Positions 40,428 to 49,687 of a stretch of 64,000 bases of DNA are shown in pieces (position 1 is the first letter of the stretch; every line of letters begins with the position of its first letter). Under the pieces are notes generated by a model that worked only from the letters and a program-made list of their open reading frames with translations, made no database searches and was not told the origin of the DNA. Where the stretch lies: positions 4,382,501 through 4,446,500 of the forward strand of contig NZ_CP063362.1 in NCBI RefSeq assembly GCF_016807805.1. Reading direction: 5' to 3'. The stretch is from Xanthobacter dioxanivorans (GTDB taxonomy: Bacteria; Pseudomonadota; Alphaproteobacteria; Rhizobiales; Xanthobacteraceae). A program made the position numbers and the translations under genes.

Positions 40428-41420
40428 GGCGACCGCTTCTTCCTCCTCAGCCTTTCGCAGCAGGCCGGAGGCCACGTCGGCGAGACGGGGGGCCGGCAGG
40501 GCCGCGAAGGGCAGGGGCCGGGTGACCGCCATGGCGGCGAGCCCGAGGCGGGCGGTCAGAAGCCCGTTCACCACGCCTTCGCCGAGCCGGGCGGAAAGGC
40601 GCGCCGCGAGGCCCTGCCCGACGATCTGCTGCACCAGCGTATCTCCGGCCGCCATGCCGCCGGTGATGGCGAGATGCCCCACCACATGCTGCACCAGCCG
40701 CAGCATGCCGAGCGCTCCCGGCCGGCCGCCATAGAGGAGCGCCAGCCGCCGCACGAGGGAGACCGCGCTGTAGAGCACGAAGGCGAGGTCCACCAGGGCG
40801 CGCGGCGAGACGGCGGTGACCACGGAGACGTTGCGCGCCGCGTCGGACACCATCTGCCGCGCGCGGGAATCCAGGCTCGCCAGCAAGGTGCGCTCGGTGA
40901 GGCGCACGAGGTCGGCGCCGTCGATGATGCCGGAGAGGTGGCTTTCGAGGTCCGCGTGGGCGCGGGCGAGGGTCGGGGTCTGCGCGGCGAGCCGCAGCAT
41001 GTCGCGTGCCACGCCTTCGGCCTCCGACCGGTCGTCGGCGGCGATGGCCAGGGTGGCGCGGCGGCGGATGTCGTCGAGCCGGGCGAGGCGGGAGAGGCCC
41101 GCCACCTCCCGGCCGACGATGATCACCACGGCGAGCACCAGCAGCGCGGTAAAGCCGAGCCCCACGTAGCCCAGCCATTCGGCCCGCGCGAACAGGTCCT
41201 CGACGAGGCGGCTCAGGCCGACATAGGCCGCGAGGCTGGCGATGCCGCCCAGCGCCGACCAGAACAGGCCGCCCCAGGACATGCCGGAGCGGCGCGGCGG
41301 CGCGGCGGCTGGGAGCAGGGCGGTCTCCGGCTCGATGGGGTCGGGCGGTGCCAGGGTGATGTTCGTCTCATCGAGGCGAAACACCTGCGGCCGCCGGGAG
41401 GAGGGGCGTTGGTCGCTCAT
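40413..41420 (-). CDS. YcjF-like DUF697 membrane protein (TIGR01620 family)
   Basis: 335 residues. After a Pro-rich N-terminus two membrane helices (SWGGLFWSALGGIASLAAYV; LGYVGLGFTALLVLAVVIIV) precede a helical cytoplasmic part ending in the DUF697 region (RALVDLAFVLYSAVSLVRRL, GMLRLVQHVVGHLAITGGMA). This matches YcjF, which is paired with the GTPase-like YcjX in E. coli and linked to envelope stress. The ycjX homologue is immediately upstream on the same strand (63-bp gap). Function in this lineage is unknown. Confidence 0.85.
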   Translation of the reverse strand: MSDQRPSSRRPQVFRLDETNITLAPPDPIEPETALLPAAAPPRRSGMSWGGLFWSALGGIASLAAYVGLSRLVEDLFARAEWLGYVGLGFTALLVLAVVIIVGREVAGLSRLARLDDIRRRATLAIAADDRSEAEGVARDMLRLAAQTPTLARAHADLESHLSGIIDGADLVRLTERTLLASLDSRARQMVSDAARNVSVVTAVSPRALVDLAFVLYSAVSLVRRLALLYGGRPGALGMLRLVQHVVGHLAITGGMAAGDTLVQQIVGQGLAARLSARLGEGVVNGLLTARLGLAAMAVTRPLPFAALPAPRLADVASGLLRKAEEEEAVASRRQ

Positions 41421-41483
41421 CGTTCGTCGCTCATGAGCAAGGCATGGCGCGCAAGTGTGGCGCTGGCAAGCCCCTCCGGCGCC

Positions 41484-42938
41484 TCACGCCAGCCGGTCGC
41501 CCAGCAGGAATTGCAGCGCCCGGTCGAGGCGGATGTGCGGCATGGGGCCCGCGCCGATGCCAGCGGGCGGACGAAAGCGCAGGAAGCGGAAGTCCACGTC
41601 CCCGTCCACCGCCGAGGCGAGGCCGCGGAATCCGGCGCCGGAGGGATCGAACAGCGTGTCCGGATCGGCCGGGAGCTCGCCGGGAAACACCGCCACCTCC
41701 TCCTCCCCGTCGAAGACGTGGCCACCGGCCTCCTGTCCCTTGTCGGGCGTGCCGACAATGGCGTCGAGCTCGTGACCGTCGCGCCGCACGCGCGCCTCGC
41801 GGGTGGCGCGGATGGCGGCCAGCGCCACCACGTCGAGGGAGGCGCCGTGATCGCTTGCCCGCCCGCGCGCCCGTTCCACCAGGCGGGCGAGGATCGCTTC
41901 CAGCCGGTCATGGCTGGCCCGGTGCAGGTGGTCCGCCTTGGTGGCGGCGAACAGCACCTTCTCGATGCGTGGGCGGAACAGGGTGCTGACGAGGCTGTTC
42001 CGGCCGGTCCGGAAGGCCGCGAGGATGCCGTCCAGCGCCCGCTCGAGGTCGGCGAGAGCCGCCGGGCCGGCATTGAGGGCGGACAGCGCGTCCACCAGCA
42101 CGATCTGCCGATCGAGGCGGGCGAAATGGTTGCGGAAGAAGGGACGCACGACGGCGTTGCGGTAGGCCTCGTAGCGGCGCTCCATCATGGCGCCCAGAGT
42201 ACCGGCGCGTGGCGTGTCGTCGCCCACGTCGAGGGGAGCGAAGGTGAGGGCGGGGGAGCCCTCAAGATCGCCGGGCATCAGGAAGCGGCCGGGCGGCAAA
42301 AGGCTCATGGCGAGCTTTTCCGTGCGGCAGGCTTCGAGATAGGTGGTGAACAGCGCCGCCACTTCCCGAGCCTTGGCCTCGTCGACCGGGCCGGCGGCTG
42401 GCGCGTCGGCCACGGCGGCGAGATAGGGCGCGGCCACGTCGGCCCGTGCCGGGGCGCGGGCGAGAGCGAGGCTCTGGCGGGCGAACTGCTCATAGCTCAT
42501 GTCGAGCAGCGGCAGGTCCAGCAGCCACTCGCCCGGATAGTCGACGAGGTCGAGCGTCAGAGTCCGCAGGCTGCCGCGCGCCGTGGCGAACCGGATGGAA
42601 AGCCGCAATTCGCTCACCCGCGTGGTGGAGGCCGGCCAGGCCCGAACCTGCGAGAGCGTTTTCAGGTGGTCCTCATAGGCGAAGCGCGGCACCGCGTCGT
42701 CGGGCTGCGGCTCGAGCTCTGCGCGGGCGATGCGGCCGGATTGCATGGCCTCGAACACCGGCAGGCGCCCGCCGCGGGTCAGCGCATGGACAAGGGCGGT
42801 GGTAAAGATGGTCTTGCCGGCCCGCGACAGGCCGGTCACCCCCAGGCGCAGGGTGGGATGGGCCAAGCCCTCCACGCGGTCTGCCAGGGTCTTCAGCGCG
42901 ATGCGCGCATCATCCATGGCGGCGGTGAAGGGCACCAT
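41484..42938 (-). CDS. YcjX-like P-loop protein (DUF463)
   Basis: 484 residues. P-loop LGVTGLSRAGKTIFTTALVH near the N-terminus, then RTLTLDLVDYPGEWLLDLPL, a Walker B/switch region, and ATKADHLHRASHDRLEAIL, a G4-like motif, consistent with the YcjX GTPase-like family. Its 3-bp spacing from the SixA-like gene upstream and the YcjF-like gene downstream suggests a sixA-ycjX-ycjF operon. The start at 42938 gives MVPFTAAMDDARIALK; an internal ATG at 42917 is possible. Confidence 0.88.
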   Translation of the reverse strand: MVPFTAAMDDARIALKTLADRVEGLAHPTLRLGVTGLSRAGKTIFTTALVHALTRGGRLPVFEAMQSGRIARAELEPQPDDAVPRFAYEDHLKTLSQVRAWPASTTRVSELRLSIRFATARGSLRTLTLDLVDYPGEWLLDLPLLDMSYEQFARQSLALARAPARADVAAPYLAAVADAPAAGPVDEAKAREVAALFTTYLEACRTEKLAMSLLPPGRFLMPGDLEGSPALTFAPLDVGDDTPRAGTLGAMMERRYEAYRNAVVRPFFRNHFARLDRQIVLVDALSALNAGPAALADLERALDGILAAFRTGRNSLVSTLFRPRIEKVLFAATKADHLHRASHDRLEAILARLVERARGRASDHGASLDVVALAAIRATREARVRRDGHELDAIVGTPDKGQEAGGHVFDGEEEVAVFPGELPADPDTLFDPSGAGFRGLASAVDGDVDFRFLRFRPPAGIGAGPMPHIRLDRALQFLLGDRLA

Positions 42939-42941
42939 CGG

Positions 42942-43463
42942 TCAGTCGGCTCCGGGGAGGTCGCGGGGGGTGACGAAGCGGTCGAGACGCCCGCTCCCAG
43001 GGGCCACAAGGCTCCAGTCGTCCACCGGCAGGTCGATCACGGCCAGCGCGCCGGTTGGGAATTTCTCGGACATTTTCGACAGATAGGTGGCAGATCCGCC
43101 GGCCGCAAGCATCTCCGCGAGGTCCTCGAGGCCGGGATTGTGGCCCACCAGCATCAGCGAATGGGCGTCCCTGGGCTGTTCGCGCAGGACGGAGAGGAGG
43201 CGGCTGGCGGAGGCATCGTAGATGCGCGGCTCGCTCGCCACCACCTTCACCGGCGGCAGCTGGGCCGCCACCAGGTCCCAGGTTTCCCGGGTGCGGCGGG
43301 CGGGGGAGACGAGGACGCGGTCGGCGACGAGTTCCTCCCGCGCAATGTAGATGCCGATGCGCGGCGCCGCCGTCCGCCCGCGGGGGGCGAGGGGGCGCTC
43401 GGGGTCGGCGACACCGTCCGGCCAGTCGGACTTGGCGTGGCGCAGCAAAATCAGACGGCGCAT
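42942..43463 (-). CDS. SixA-like histidine phosphatase
   Basis: 173 residues. The N-terminal MRRLILLRHAKSDWPDG contains the RHAK motif, whose His is the phospho-acceptor, and LMLVGHNPGLEDLAEML provides the second active-site His. This compact histidine-phosphatase fold with RHAKSDW is that of SixA, which dephosphorylates His on phosphotransfer proteins in E. coli. ATG 43463 is preferred over an ATG five codons upstream. First gene of the unit with ycjX and ycjF homologues. Confidence 0.9.
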   Translation of the reverse strand: MRRLILLRHAKSDWPDGVADPERPLAPRGRTAAPRIGIYIAREELVADRVLVSPARRTRETWDLVAAQLPPVKVVASEPRIYDASASRLLSVLREQPRDAHSLMLVGHNPGLEDLAEMLAAGGSATYLSKMSEKFPTGALAVIDLPVDDWSLVAPGSGRLDRFVTPRDLPGAD

Positions 43464-43656
43464 GGATATCCGAACCAATCATCAAAATGTGGGTCCTTAT
43501 CGCAGAGGCAATGTGTGCGGTGCAACCGGCGCTGCCGCGCTCCGGCGTCACGCCCACCCGGGTGCTCCCCTTCGCGCGTCACGAGAGCGCCGCAAATAAA
43601 CGTTTTCTCAAGGGGAAGGCGCGAGGGTGGCCTCCGGCGCCGGCGGATGATTTCAG

Positions 43657-45156
43657 ATGACCCAGACGGTTTCTCCCCGCGCGGCGGTGCAGCAAGCCCC
43701 TGCCTCCGGGCGGTCGGGAGCGGCGCCGAAGCGCACCCTGGACTGCGATGTCTGCGTCGTCGGCGACGACGTGGCGGGACTTGTCGTCGCCGGCGATCTC
43801 GCCTCGCGCGGTCGCGACGTCATCCTGCTGTCGACCGGGGAGGTCACTTGGCTACCGCTCGACGGTGTGCTCGCACCCGGCTTTGCCCTTCCCACCCTTG
43901 AACTCGTCGCGCGGGTGGGTGAGGCCGATGCGCAGGAACTTCTGATCCTCTCCGCCCATGCCGCCGAGCGTGGCCTGCGATTGGCGGAAAAGGCCGGCGT
44001 GTCCGCCGGACCCCGAGGCGCACTGGCGGTGGCCCGCGCGCACGCGGCCGACGCACTGGTGCGCGAGCATGAGATCCGGCAGAAGCTCGCCCCCGATTCC
44101 ACCGTGCTCATCGATGCGCAGGACGTCGCGGCGCTGCTCGGGACCTCGGCATTTGCCGCCGCCCTCGGCGTGGTGCCGGCCGAGCGTATCGCCACAGCAC
44201 CCCTGCGCGCGGCGCTGGAAACCGCCGCGCGGGCGGCGGGCGTCCGGTTCGTTCCCATCGACGGGGCGCTCTCGGCCGATCTCAACGGCCTGCGGAAATA
44301 CATCACCACCAGCCGCGCGCGGGTGCGCGCCTTCCAGGTGGTCGTCTCCGGCGCCGGCGCTTTTGCCCGCATGGGGACGAGGACGGTGCAGACCGCGCCC
44401 TGGGTGTGCGGAATCTTCCGCCTGCCGGGGGTCGATGCCCCCTATGCCGGGCTGGTCGAGGAACGAGGACCCGCCGGCGCGCGCTTCCACTGGACCGGCG
44501 ACCGCCTGGCCTTCGCCGCATCCGCCGCCACCACAGCCTTTACCCGCGTCGGCGCGGCCCGCGTCGTGCGGCGCCATGCGCGCGAGGTCTATGCCGAGGT
44601 GGGGCAGGGCGTGGTGGAGGGCGGGCGCGCCCGGCTGCGGCTTCCCGATACCGGCGGCATGCCGCTGATCCATGAGGGTGAGCGCGGCGTCTGGTACGCT
44701 CTCGCCTCCTCGGGAAGCGAGATCACACACGGCTTCATGGCCGCGTCGCTCATCGTCGGCGCCATTGCCGAGCGGGACGACCGCATCGCGCTGCTGCAGC
44801 CGTTCGCCGCCGCGGCACGCGGGGGATGGGCCGGCCGCATCGCGCGGTTCGCCGGCTTCTGGCACGCGCGGCTCGCCGCGAAGCTCTATGGCGAAGCAAA
44901 ACCCATCCCAGCCGTCACGGATGCGACCGCGCTGCCGGAACAGGCACCGGTGCTGCCGCCGGCGCTGGATGCCTCTCCGGCAAAGGCCCGCCGCCGGGTC
45001 GCTGCCGCGACCTCGGCCTCCCGCCGGGCCGCGCGGGCAGCGCTCCATGCGGCATCCGGCTGGGCCGAGGGGCTGGCCGCCCGCGCGGCGGCCGAGCCGC
45101 GCCGCCGGCGCTTGCGCCCCGAGACCGACGAGGACGTTCCGCCTCAGCGCCGGTAA
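43657..45156 (+). CDS. FAD-dependent oxidoreductase-like protein with altered dinucleotide loop
   Basis: 499 residues. Residues ~29-55 form a Rossmann-like start CDVCVVGDDVAGLVVAGDLA, where GDDVAG replaces the usual GxGxxG. LASRGRDVILLST continues the beta-alpha-beta fold. A late segment GERGVWYALASSGSEITHGF resembles the C-terminal FAD contact region of monooxygenase/FCSD-like flavoproteins. The C-terminal ~75 residues are Ala/Arg-rich and basic. Activity is uncertain because the loop is altered; no partner genes identify a substrate. The 3' end overlaps convergent 45144 by 13 bp. Confidence 0.65.
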   Translation: MTQTVSPRAAVQQAPASGRSGAAPKRTLDCDVCVVGDDVAGLVVAGDLASRGRDVILLSTGEVTWLPLDGVLAPGFALPTLELVARVGEADAQELLILSAHAAERGLRLAEKAGVSAGPRGALAVARAHAADALVREHEIRQKLAPDSTVLIDAQDVAALLGTSAFAAALGVVPAERIATAPLRAALETAARAAGVRFVPIDGALSADLNGLRKYITTSRARVRAFQVVVSGAGAFARMGTRTVQTAPWVCGIFRLPGVDAPYAGLVEERGPAGARFHWTGDRLAFAASAATTAFTRVGAARVVRRHAREVYAEVGQGVVEGGRARLRLPDTGGMPLIHEGERGVWYALASSGSEITHGFMAASLIVGAIAERDDRIALLQPFAAAARGGWAGRIARFAGFWHARLAAKLYGEAKPIPAVTDATALPEQAPVLPPALDASPAKARRRVAAATSASRRAARAALHAASGWAEGLAARAAAEPRRRRLRPETDEDVPPQRR

Positions 45157-45653
45157 TAGGCGAGCGGCCGCGCGCCTTCGCGGAAGTAGCCGAAGAAGGC
45201 CGCCGCGCTCGCCGCCTGCAGCAACAGGCCGGGCATCAGTGCCGCGAACGCGCCGAGGTCCGCCCCGTCCGGCGAGATGGCGTCGCGGATGGCGAACTGG
45301 CTGTAGGCCGAGGCCAGCACCCAGGCGACCAGGATCCATGGCGAGACGGAGCGGGCGAGGCTCGATTTCGCCACGGTGAGCACCACGAGGCTCGCCGCCC
45401 ATGCGAACAGCACCAGCTGGGGCACGAGGCCGAGCCGCAACACCTGCTGCCCCACGCCGGCGCCGGCGAACGAATCGAACAGCGCCGATTTCGCTCCCGC
45501 CACGCCCAGCCCCGCCACCAGAGAGAACAGGCCAGCCAGCGGCAGCGCCGTGATGCCGCAGGCGCACCAGAAGATGACGGCGAGGGCCCCACCGAGGCGA
45601 GGCCCGAGGGCGGGGGCGGCGGCACGCTGGGGCGGCTGGGACGGCATGGTCAT
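45144..45653 (-). CDS. Small integral membrane protein of unknown function
   Basis: 169 residues with four hydrophobic segments, beginning LGGALAVIFWCACGITALPL, then VPQLVLFAWAASLVVLTVAK, SPWILVAWVLASAYSQFAIR and ALMPGLLLQAASAAAFFGYF. Not recognised as a named family. The ATG overlaps the stop of the P1-peptidase gene upstream (ATGA, 45650-45653), so it is probably expressed with it. Confidence 0.75.
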   Translation of the reverse strand: MTMPSQPPQRAAAPALGPRLGGALAVIFWCACGITALPLAGLFSLVAGLGVAGAKSALFDSFAGAGVGQQVLRLGLVPQLVLFAWAASLVVLTVAKSSLARSVSPWILVAWVLASAYSQFAIRDAISPDGADLGAFAALMPGLLLQAASAAAFFGYFREGARPLAYYRR

Positions 45654-46681
45654 TCCTTGGATCCTGCAGCTGCGCCGTCACCGGCGGCGAAATGGTCGTG
45701 CCAGCTCCGCTGGCTTTCGGGGAAGGGCAGGCGCCGCGCCGCGTAGATGGCCCGCGCCACCGCGCGTGCCAGCACCAGCGAGGCGAGGGCGCCCAGCCGC
45801 GCGAGGTCGGGCAGGGGGGCTTCCAGCGGGCGCCGGCCGGTGGCGAGGGCAAACACCACGTCCCCGTCGAGGGGCGTGTGCACCGGGAACAGGGACAGCG
45901 CCAGCCCGTTCTGCGCCATGATGGCGAGCCGGCTGGCCTGGACCGTGGTCAGCACGGCGTCGGTGGCGACCACCGCGAGGGTGGTGGCGAAGCGCGCGAC
46001 GCCGCCCTTGAGGTGCGGCGAGAACCCTTCGTCGGGAATAAAGGGCGGCAGGCCGAGGCCGCCGAACTCCCCGTCCTTCTCGTAGGGCGCGGCACGCAGA
46101 TGCGGCCCGACGCCGAACAGCGGGCTGCCGGCCGCGTTCACTGCCACGATGGCCCCCACCACATGGCCGGACGCGGTGACGGCGGAGGCGGAGCCTAGGC
46201 CACCCTTCACCGTGGCCGTGGTGCAGCCGGTGCCGGCGCCGACCGAGCCGAGGGGGAAGTCGAGCCCGTTCGCCTCCGCGTCCTCCAGCGCCGCGCGGCC
46301 GAGGCGGTGATAGGGCGGATGCTCCTCCCATCCCTTGTCGCCGCCATTGAGCAGGTCGAACAGGATGGCGCCCGGCACGATGGGCACCCGCGCGGTCCCG
46401 ACCGCAAAGCCCCGCCCCCGCGCGGCCAGGCCGGTCATGACGCCGGACGCCGCATCGAGCCCGAAGGCGGAGCCGCCCGAAAGGCAGACGGCATCCACCC
46501 GCTCCACGGTGGCGGCGGGATCGAGAAGATCGGTCTCCCGTGTGCCGGGTCCGCCGCCGCGCACGTCCACGGCGCCGACGCAGGGCGCCTCGCACAGCAC
46601 CACGGTGGCGCCGGTGCCGATGTGAAGGTCGGTGGCATGGCCCACGCGGATGCCGGGCACATCGGTCAGGAGATTGCGCAA
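45650..46681 (-). CDS. P1-family (DmpA/BapA-type) aminopeptidase
   Basis: 343 residues. N-terminal NLLTDVPGIRVGHATDLHIG, then VRGGGPGTRETDLLDP and VCLSGGSAFGLDAASGVM, the oxyanion/substrate loop. GGLGSASAV contains the Gly-Ser pair where DmpA-type enzymes cleave themselves, making the Ser the new N-terminal nucleophile. The family hydrolyses N-terminal amino-acid or beta-peptide bonds. I choose TTG 46681 because GGAGG lies seven bases upstream and the protein then starts like its relatives; ATG 46744 would add about 21 atypical residues. Coupled to the membrane-protein gene downstream. Confidence 0.88.
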   Translation of the reverse strand: MRNLLTDVPGIRVGHATDLHIGTGATVVLCEAPCVGAVDVRGGGPGTRETDLLDPAATVERVDAVCLSGGSAFGLDAASGVMTGLAARGRGFAVGTARVPIVPGAILFDLLNGGDKGWEEHPPYHRLGRAALEDAEANGLDFPLGSVGAGTGCTTATVKGGLGSASAVTASGHVVGAIVAVNAAGSPLFGVGPHLRAAPYEKDGEFGGLGLPPFIPDEGFSPHLKGGVARFATTLAVVATDAVLTTVQASRLAIMAQNGLALSLFPVHTPLDGDVVFALATGRRPLEAPLPDLARLGALASLVLARAVARAIYAARRLPFPESQRSWHDHFAAGDGAAAGSKE

Positions 46682-46939
46682 GAGGAGGCCTCCGGCGCTT
46701 CTTTTAGGCGAAATCGCCGGTGAAAGGCGATGGCCCGATTGCATCTTGTTCTCGCCCCGGGCGCGGGCGCGCGCTCACATCCCGGCGAGCGCGGCGATGT
46801 GCGGCTTGCTCCGCGGCGCCCCGCGGCTCATGAGAGGCCACGAACCCGAGCCTGGCGATCCCGTCCGATGCGCACGGCAAAAGGGCCCTGCGCGGCCAGC
46901 CCGCCGGACGGGCCATAGAGAGAGAGCGCAATTCCACCC

Positions 46940-47671
46940 ATGGCCGACGTGACCTTGCCCGCCGCCTTCCTGGCCGGCCTCGTGAGCTTCGTCTCGCCCT
47001 GCGTCCTGCCGCTGGTTCCGCCTTATCTGTGCTTCCTCGGCGGCAGCACGCTGGATGACCTCGCCGGCGCCGAGCCGGTGAAGGAGGTGGCCCGCCGGGC
47101 CATGCTGGGCGCGGTGCTGTTCGTCTGCGGCTTCACCGTGGTGTTCGTGGCGCTGGGCGCGGGGGCCTCCGCCGTCGGGGATCTTTTGCGCGCCCACCTG
47201 GACCTGCTCTCCATCATCGCCGGGGTCGCCATCATCGTAATGGGACTCAATTTTCTCGGCGTGTTCCGCATTCACCTGCTCCACCGCACCGCGCGGGCGC
47301 ACGTGCACGAACCGACCGGCGTGTGGGGGGCCTTCGTCATGGGGCTCGCCTTCGCCTTCGGCTGGACGCCCTGCCTCGGCCCGGTGCTGGGCGCGATCCT
47401 GGCGGTGGCAGGATCGGAAGCGACCGTGTCGAAAGGGGCCGGGCTGCTGGCAGTCTATTCGCTGGGCCTGGGCGTGCCGTTCCTGCTCGCCGCATTCGCG
47501 GTGCGGCCGTTCCTGCGGAGCCTCGTGCACATGCGCAAGATGCTGCCGGTGGTGGAGAAGGCCATGGGCGCGCTGCTGGTGCTCACCGGCATCGCCTTCA
47601 TGTCCGGCTGGATCGCCCATGCGAGCTACTGGCTGATCGAGACCTTCCCGGCGCTCTCCACGCTGGGCTGA
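46940..47671 (+). CDS. ccdA: CcdA-type cytochrome c biogenesis / thiol-disulfide transporter
   Basis: 243 residues with six membrane helices. Two conserved cysteine motifs are present: SPCVLPLVPPYLCFLGG in helix 1 and GWTPCLGPVLGA in helix 4. These Cys pass reducing equivalents from cytoplasmic thioredoxin to periplasmic partners for haem attachment to cytochrome c. It lacks the periplasmic domains of full DsbD. ATG 46940 gives MADVTLPAAFLAGL. No thioredoxin-like CcmG gene is adjacent. Confidence 0.93.
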   Translation: MADVTLPAAFLAGLVSFVSPCVLPLVPPYLCFLGGSTLDDLAGAEPVKEVARRAMLGAVLFVCGFTVVFVALGAGASAVGDLLRAHLDLLSIIAGVAIIVMGLNFLGVFRIHLLHRTARAHVHEPTGVWGAFVMGLAFAFGWTPCLGPVLGAILAVAGSEATVSKGAGLLAVYSLGLGVPFLLAAFAVRPFLRSLVHMRKMLPVVEKAMGALLVLTGIAFMSGWIAHASYWLIETFPALSTLG

Positions 47672-47737
47672 AACGCCGGCGCGGGGCAGGGCGCTCCTTG
47701 CCCGCCCTTGCGCTGACTGGTCAGGAGTGGGCCGACC

Positions 47738-48280
47738 TCAGAAGGTGACGAGGCCGATCATCTGGCGGATGAGGCTCAGCTCCTCGCCGCTGGTGGGTGT
47801 GGTCTGGGAGACGAAGTCGAACACCTTGCCGTCCTTCATCCCGTATTGGGCGATCCGGGTCACCTTCTTGTTCTTGTCGAAATAGATGCCGAGCACCTTC
47901 TGGTCGGTGATCTCCGGCTTCAGGAAGGCCACCTTCTGCGCCGTCTGCGAGATGTAGAAGAAGGCTTCGCCATTCACCGTGGCGACCGTCGATGGCGTGC
48001 CGAGCACGAGGAGCACCTGCTCCTGGCTCGAACCGACCGGCACCTGGTCCAGCGCCCCCTCGGCCAGCACATAGCCGCGCTGATAGGTGCGGGTGATGCC
48101 CGAGAGGCCGCCGCCGGTCCCGTTGGCAAGGTTCGCACCGTCGCATCCCGCGAGGGAGGCGCCCACGAGGAGGAGTGCCACCGGGGCCAGGGCCGAGCCG
48201 CGGCGCACGCCGCATCCCTTGCCGGAACCCGACCTGCCCTGCCGTGTCTTCATCTGCTGTGACGCCACACGCTTCCCCAT
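47738..48280 (-). CDS. bamE: Outer-membrane assembly lipoprotein BamE
   Basis: 180 residues. The lipobox is LVGASLAGC-D. The BamE/SmpA fold follows: YVLAEGALDQVPVGSSQEQV, LLVLGTPSTVATVNGEAFFY, and IYFDKNKKVTRIAQYGMKDG. As part of the BAM complex it helps insert beta-barrel proteins. The ATG at 48280 has GGAG just upstream; the ATG at 48253 would give a more ordinary signal length. Divergent from the CBP3-DUF177-plsX-fabH genes, as in many Rhizobiales. Confidence 0.93.
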   Translation of the reverse strand: MGKRVASQQMKTRQGRSGSGKGCGVRRGSALAPVALLLVGASLAGCDGANLANGTGGGLSGITRTYQRGYVLAEGALDQVPVGSSQEQVLLVLGTPSTVATVNGEAFFYISQTAQKVAFLKPEITDQKVLGIYFDKNKKVTRIAQYGMKDGKVFDFVSQTTPTSGEELSLIRQMIGLVTF

Positions 48281-48458
48281 CTGTCTCCGCCCCGCCGCGC
48301 TGATCGACCGGCGCGAGCCGGCCCTGTGATACGCGGATGCCGATACCGCCCTTTACCGATACCGCCCCTTGCTAAGCGGCCGGCGGCGCGTTACGCCGCT
48401 TGGCCGACCAGATCACTCCTGTCCACCGCCCGAAGGGGCGGACGTGCCCCGGATCCCG

Positions 48459-49022
48459 ATGTTCAGCCTGTTCCGCCCATCCAAGACCCGCGCGCAAACC
48501 CGTGCGACCATCGAGCGCCTGTATGGCGCGATCGTGGCACAGTCGCGGCGGGCGGAGTTCTACACCGACTTCGGCGTTCCCGATACGATGGAGGGGCGCT
48601 TCGAGCTGCTGCTCCTGCATACCGTGCTGGTCTGTCACCGGCTGAAGGACGGAACCGAGCTGGAGCGCGCGCTTTCGCAGGAGGTGTTCGACGCCTTCGC
48701 GGCCGATATGGACCGCACCCTGCGCGAGATGGGCGTCGGCGACCTCTCGGTGCCGAAAAAAATGAAAAAGATCGGCGCGGCGTTCTACGGCCGCGCCGCA
48801 GCCTATGATTCGGCGCTGGCGCAGGCGGGGGGCGATGCCCTTGCCCAGGCCGTCGCGCGCAATATCCTCAACCAGAAGGACGGCGCGCCGGGTGCGGATG
48901 CCGCCGCGCTCGCCGTGTATATCCGCGATGCGGCGGAAGGCCTCCGGGCAACGCCGTTCGACGCCCTGGCCCGCGGCGACCTCCCGCTGGCGATCCCCGC
49001 ACGGCGGGAGAACGAGACATGA
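48459..49022 (+). CDS. Ubiquinol-cytochrome c chaperone (CBP3 family)
   Basis: 187 residues. The CBP3 core LYGAIVAQSRRAEFYTDFGV, then DTMEGRFELLLLHTVLVCHR and FDAFAADMDRTLREMGVGDL, is clear; mitochondrial CBP3 assists assembly of cytochrome b in complex III. ATG 48459 is used rather than the longer frame. The stop overlaps the DUF177 start (ATGA, 49019-49022). Conserved order bamE / CBP3 / DUF177 / plsX supports the call. Confidence 0.92.
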   Translation: MFSLFRPSKTRAQTRATIERLYGAIVAQSRRAEFYTDFGVPDTMEGRFELLLLHTVLVCHRLKDGTELERALSQEVFDAFAADMDRTLREMGVGDLSVPKKMKKIGAAFYGRAAAYDSALAQAGGDALAQAVARNILNQKDGAPGADAAALAVYIRDAAEGLRATPFDALARGDLPLAIPARRENET

Positions 49023-49537
49023 GCGATCTGCCCTTTTCCCAATCCGTGCGGGTGGTGGACCTGCCGCCGCACGGCCTCGACCTCAAGCTCGCGCCGGACG
49101 CGAGGACCTGCCACGCTTTGGCAAGCTACGCCGGTGTGCTCGCAGTCAGCGACCTGGCCGCGCAGCTGCATTTCGATCCCGAGCGGGCCGATGGCGTGCA
49201 CGTCACCGGACGGGTCACGGCCACCGTGCGCCAGACCTGCGGCGTCACCCTCGAGCCGTTCGACGCCCCGCTGAGCGAAGAGATCGACGTCCATTTCGTG
49301 CCGGCCGGCAGCTATGTGCCCAAGCCTCCCGCGCCCGGCGAGGAGGACGACGGCGAGGATCCGCCGGACGAGATCGTGGATGGCGCGATCGATGCCGGCG
49401 CGCTGTTGTGCGAGTTTCTCGTCCTCGGCGTCGACCCGTATCCGCGCAAGCCCGGAGCGGTGTTCGAGGCGCCGGCGACGAACCCTGCGGAGGTGTCGCC
49501 GTTCGCCGCCCTTGCGCGCCTGAAGGACCCAGAGTGA
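49019..49537 (+). CDS. DUF177/YceD family protein
   Basis: 172 residues. Conserved segment VTGRVTATVRQTCGVTLEPF with the family Cys, and an acidic stretch GEEDDGEDPPDEIVDGAIDA, then LCEFLVLGVDPYPRKPG. YceD-type proteins are often next to rpmF and have been tied to 23S rRNA accumulation. Here plsX follows after 150 bp and rpmF is absent. Translationally coupled to CBP3. Confidence 0.88.
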   Translation: MSDLPFSQSVRVVDLPPHGLDLKLAPDARTCHALASYAGVLAVSDLAAQLHFDPERADGVHVTGRVTATVRQTCGVTLEPFDAPLSEEIDVHFVPAGSYVPKPPAPGEEDDGEDPPDEIVDGAIDAGALLCEFLVLGVDPYPRKPGAVFEAPATNPAEVSPFAALARLKDPE

Positions 49538-49687
49538 GCTGAAGAAGCCCAAGTGAGCCCTGTGGCAGTTGCGATCAGGGCACGAGACGCTATTGTCCGC
49601 GCGCCGGTCGGACCGCCCTGCGCGGGGTATCGTCCGGCATTGCAGCTACACCACGACCGCTGAGCATCGGAAGGACCGACACAGGAG

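Noticed and set aside
40674..43901. A 1075-codon plus-strand open frame
   Set aside because: Crosses three minus-strand genes (YcjF-like, YcjX-like, SixA-like) in antisense; explained by high G+C with few stops.
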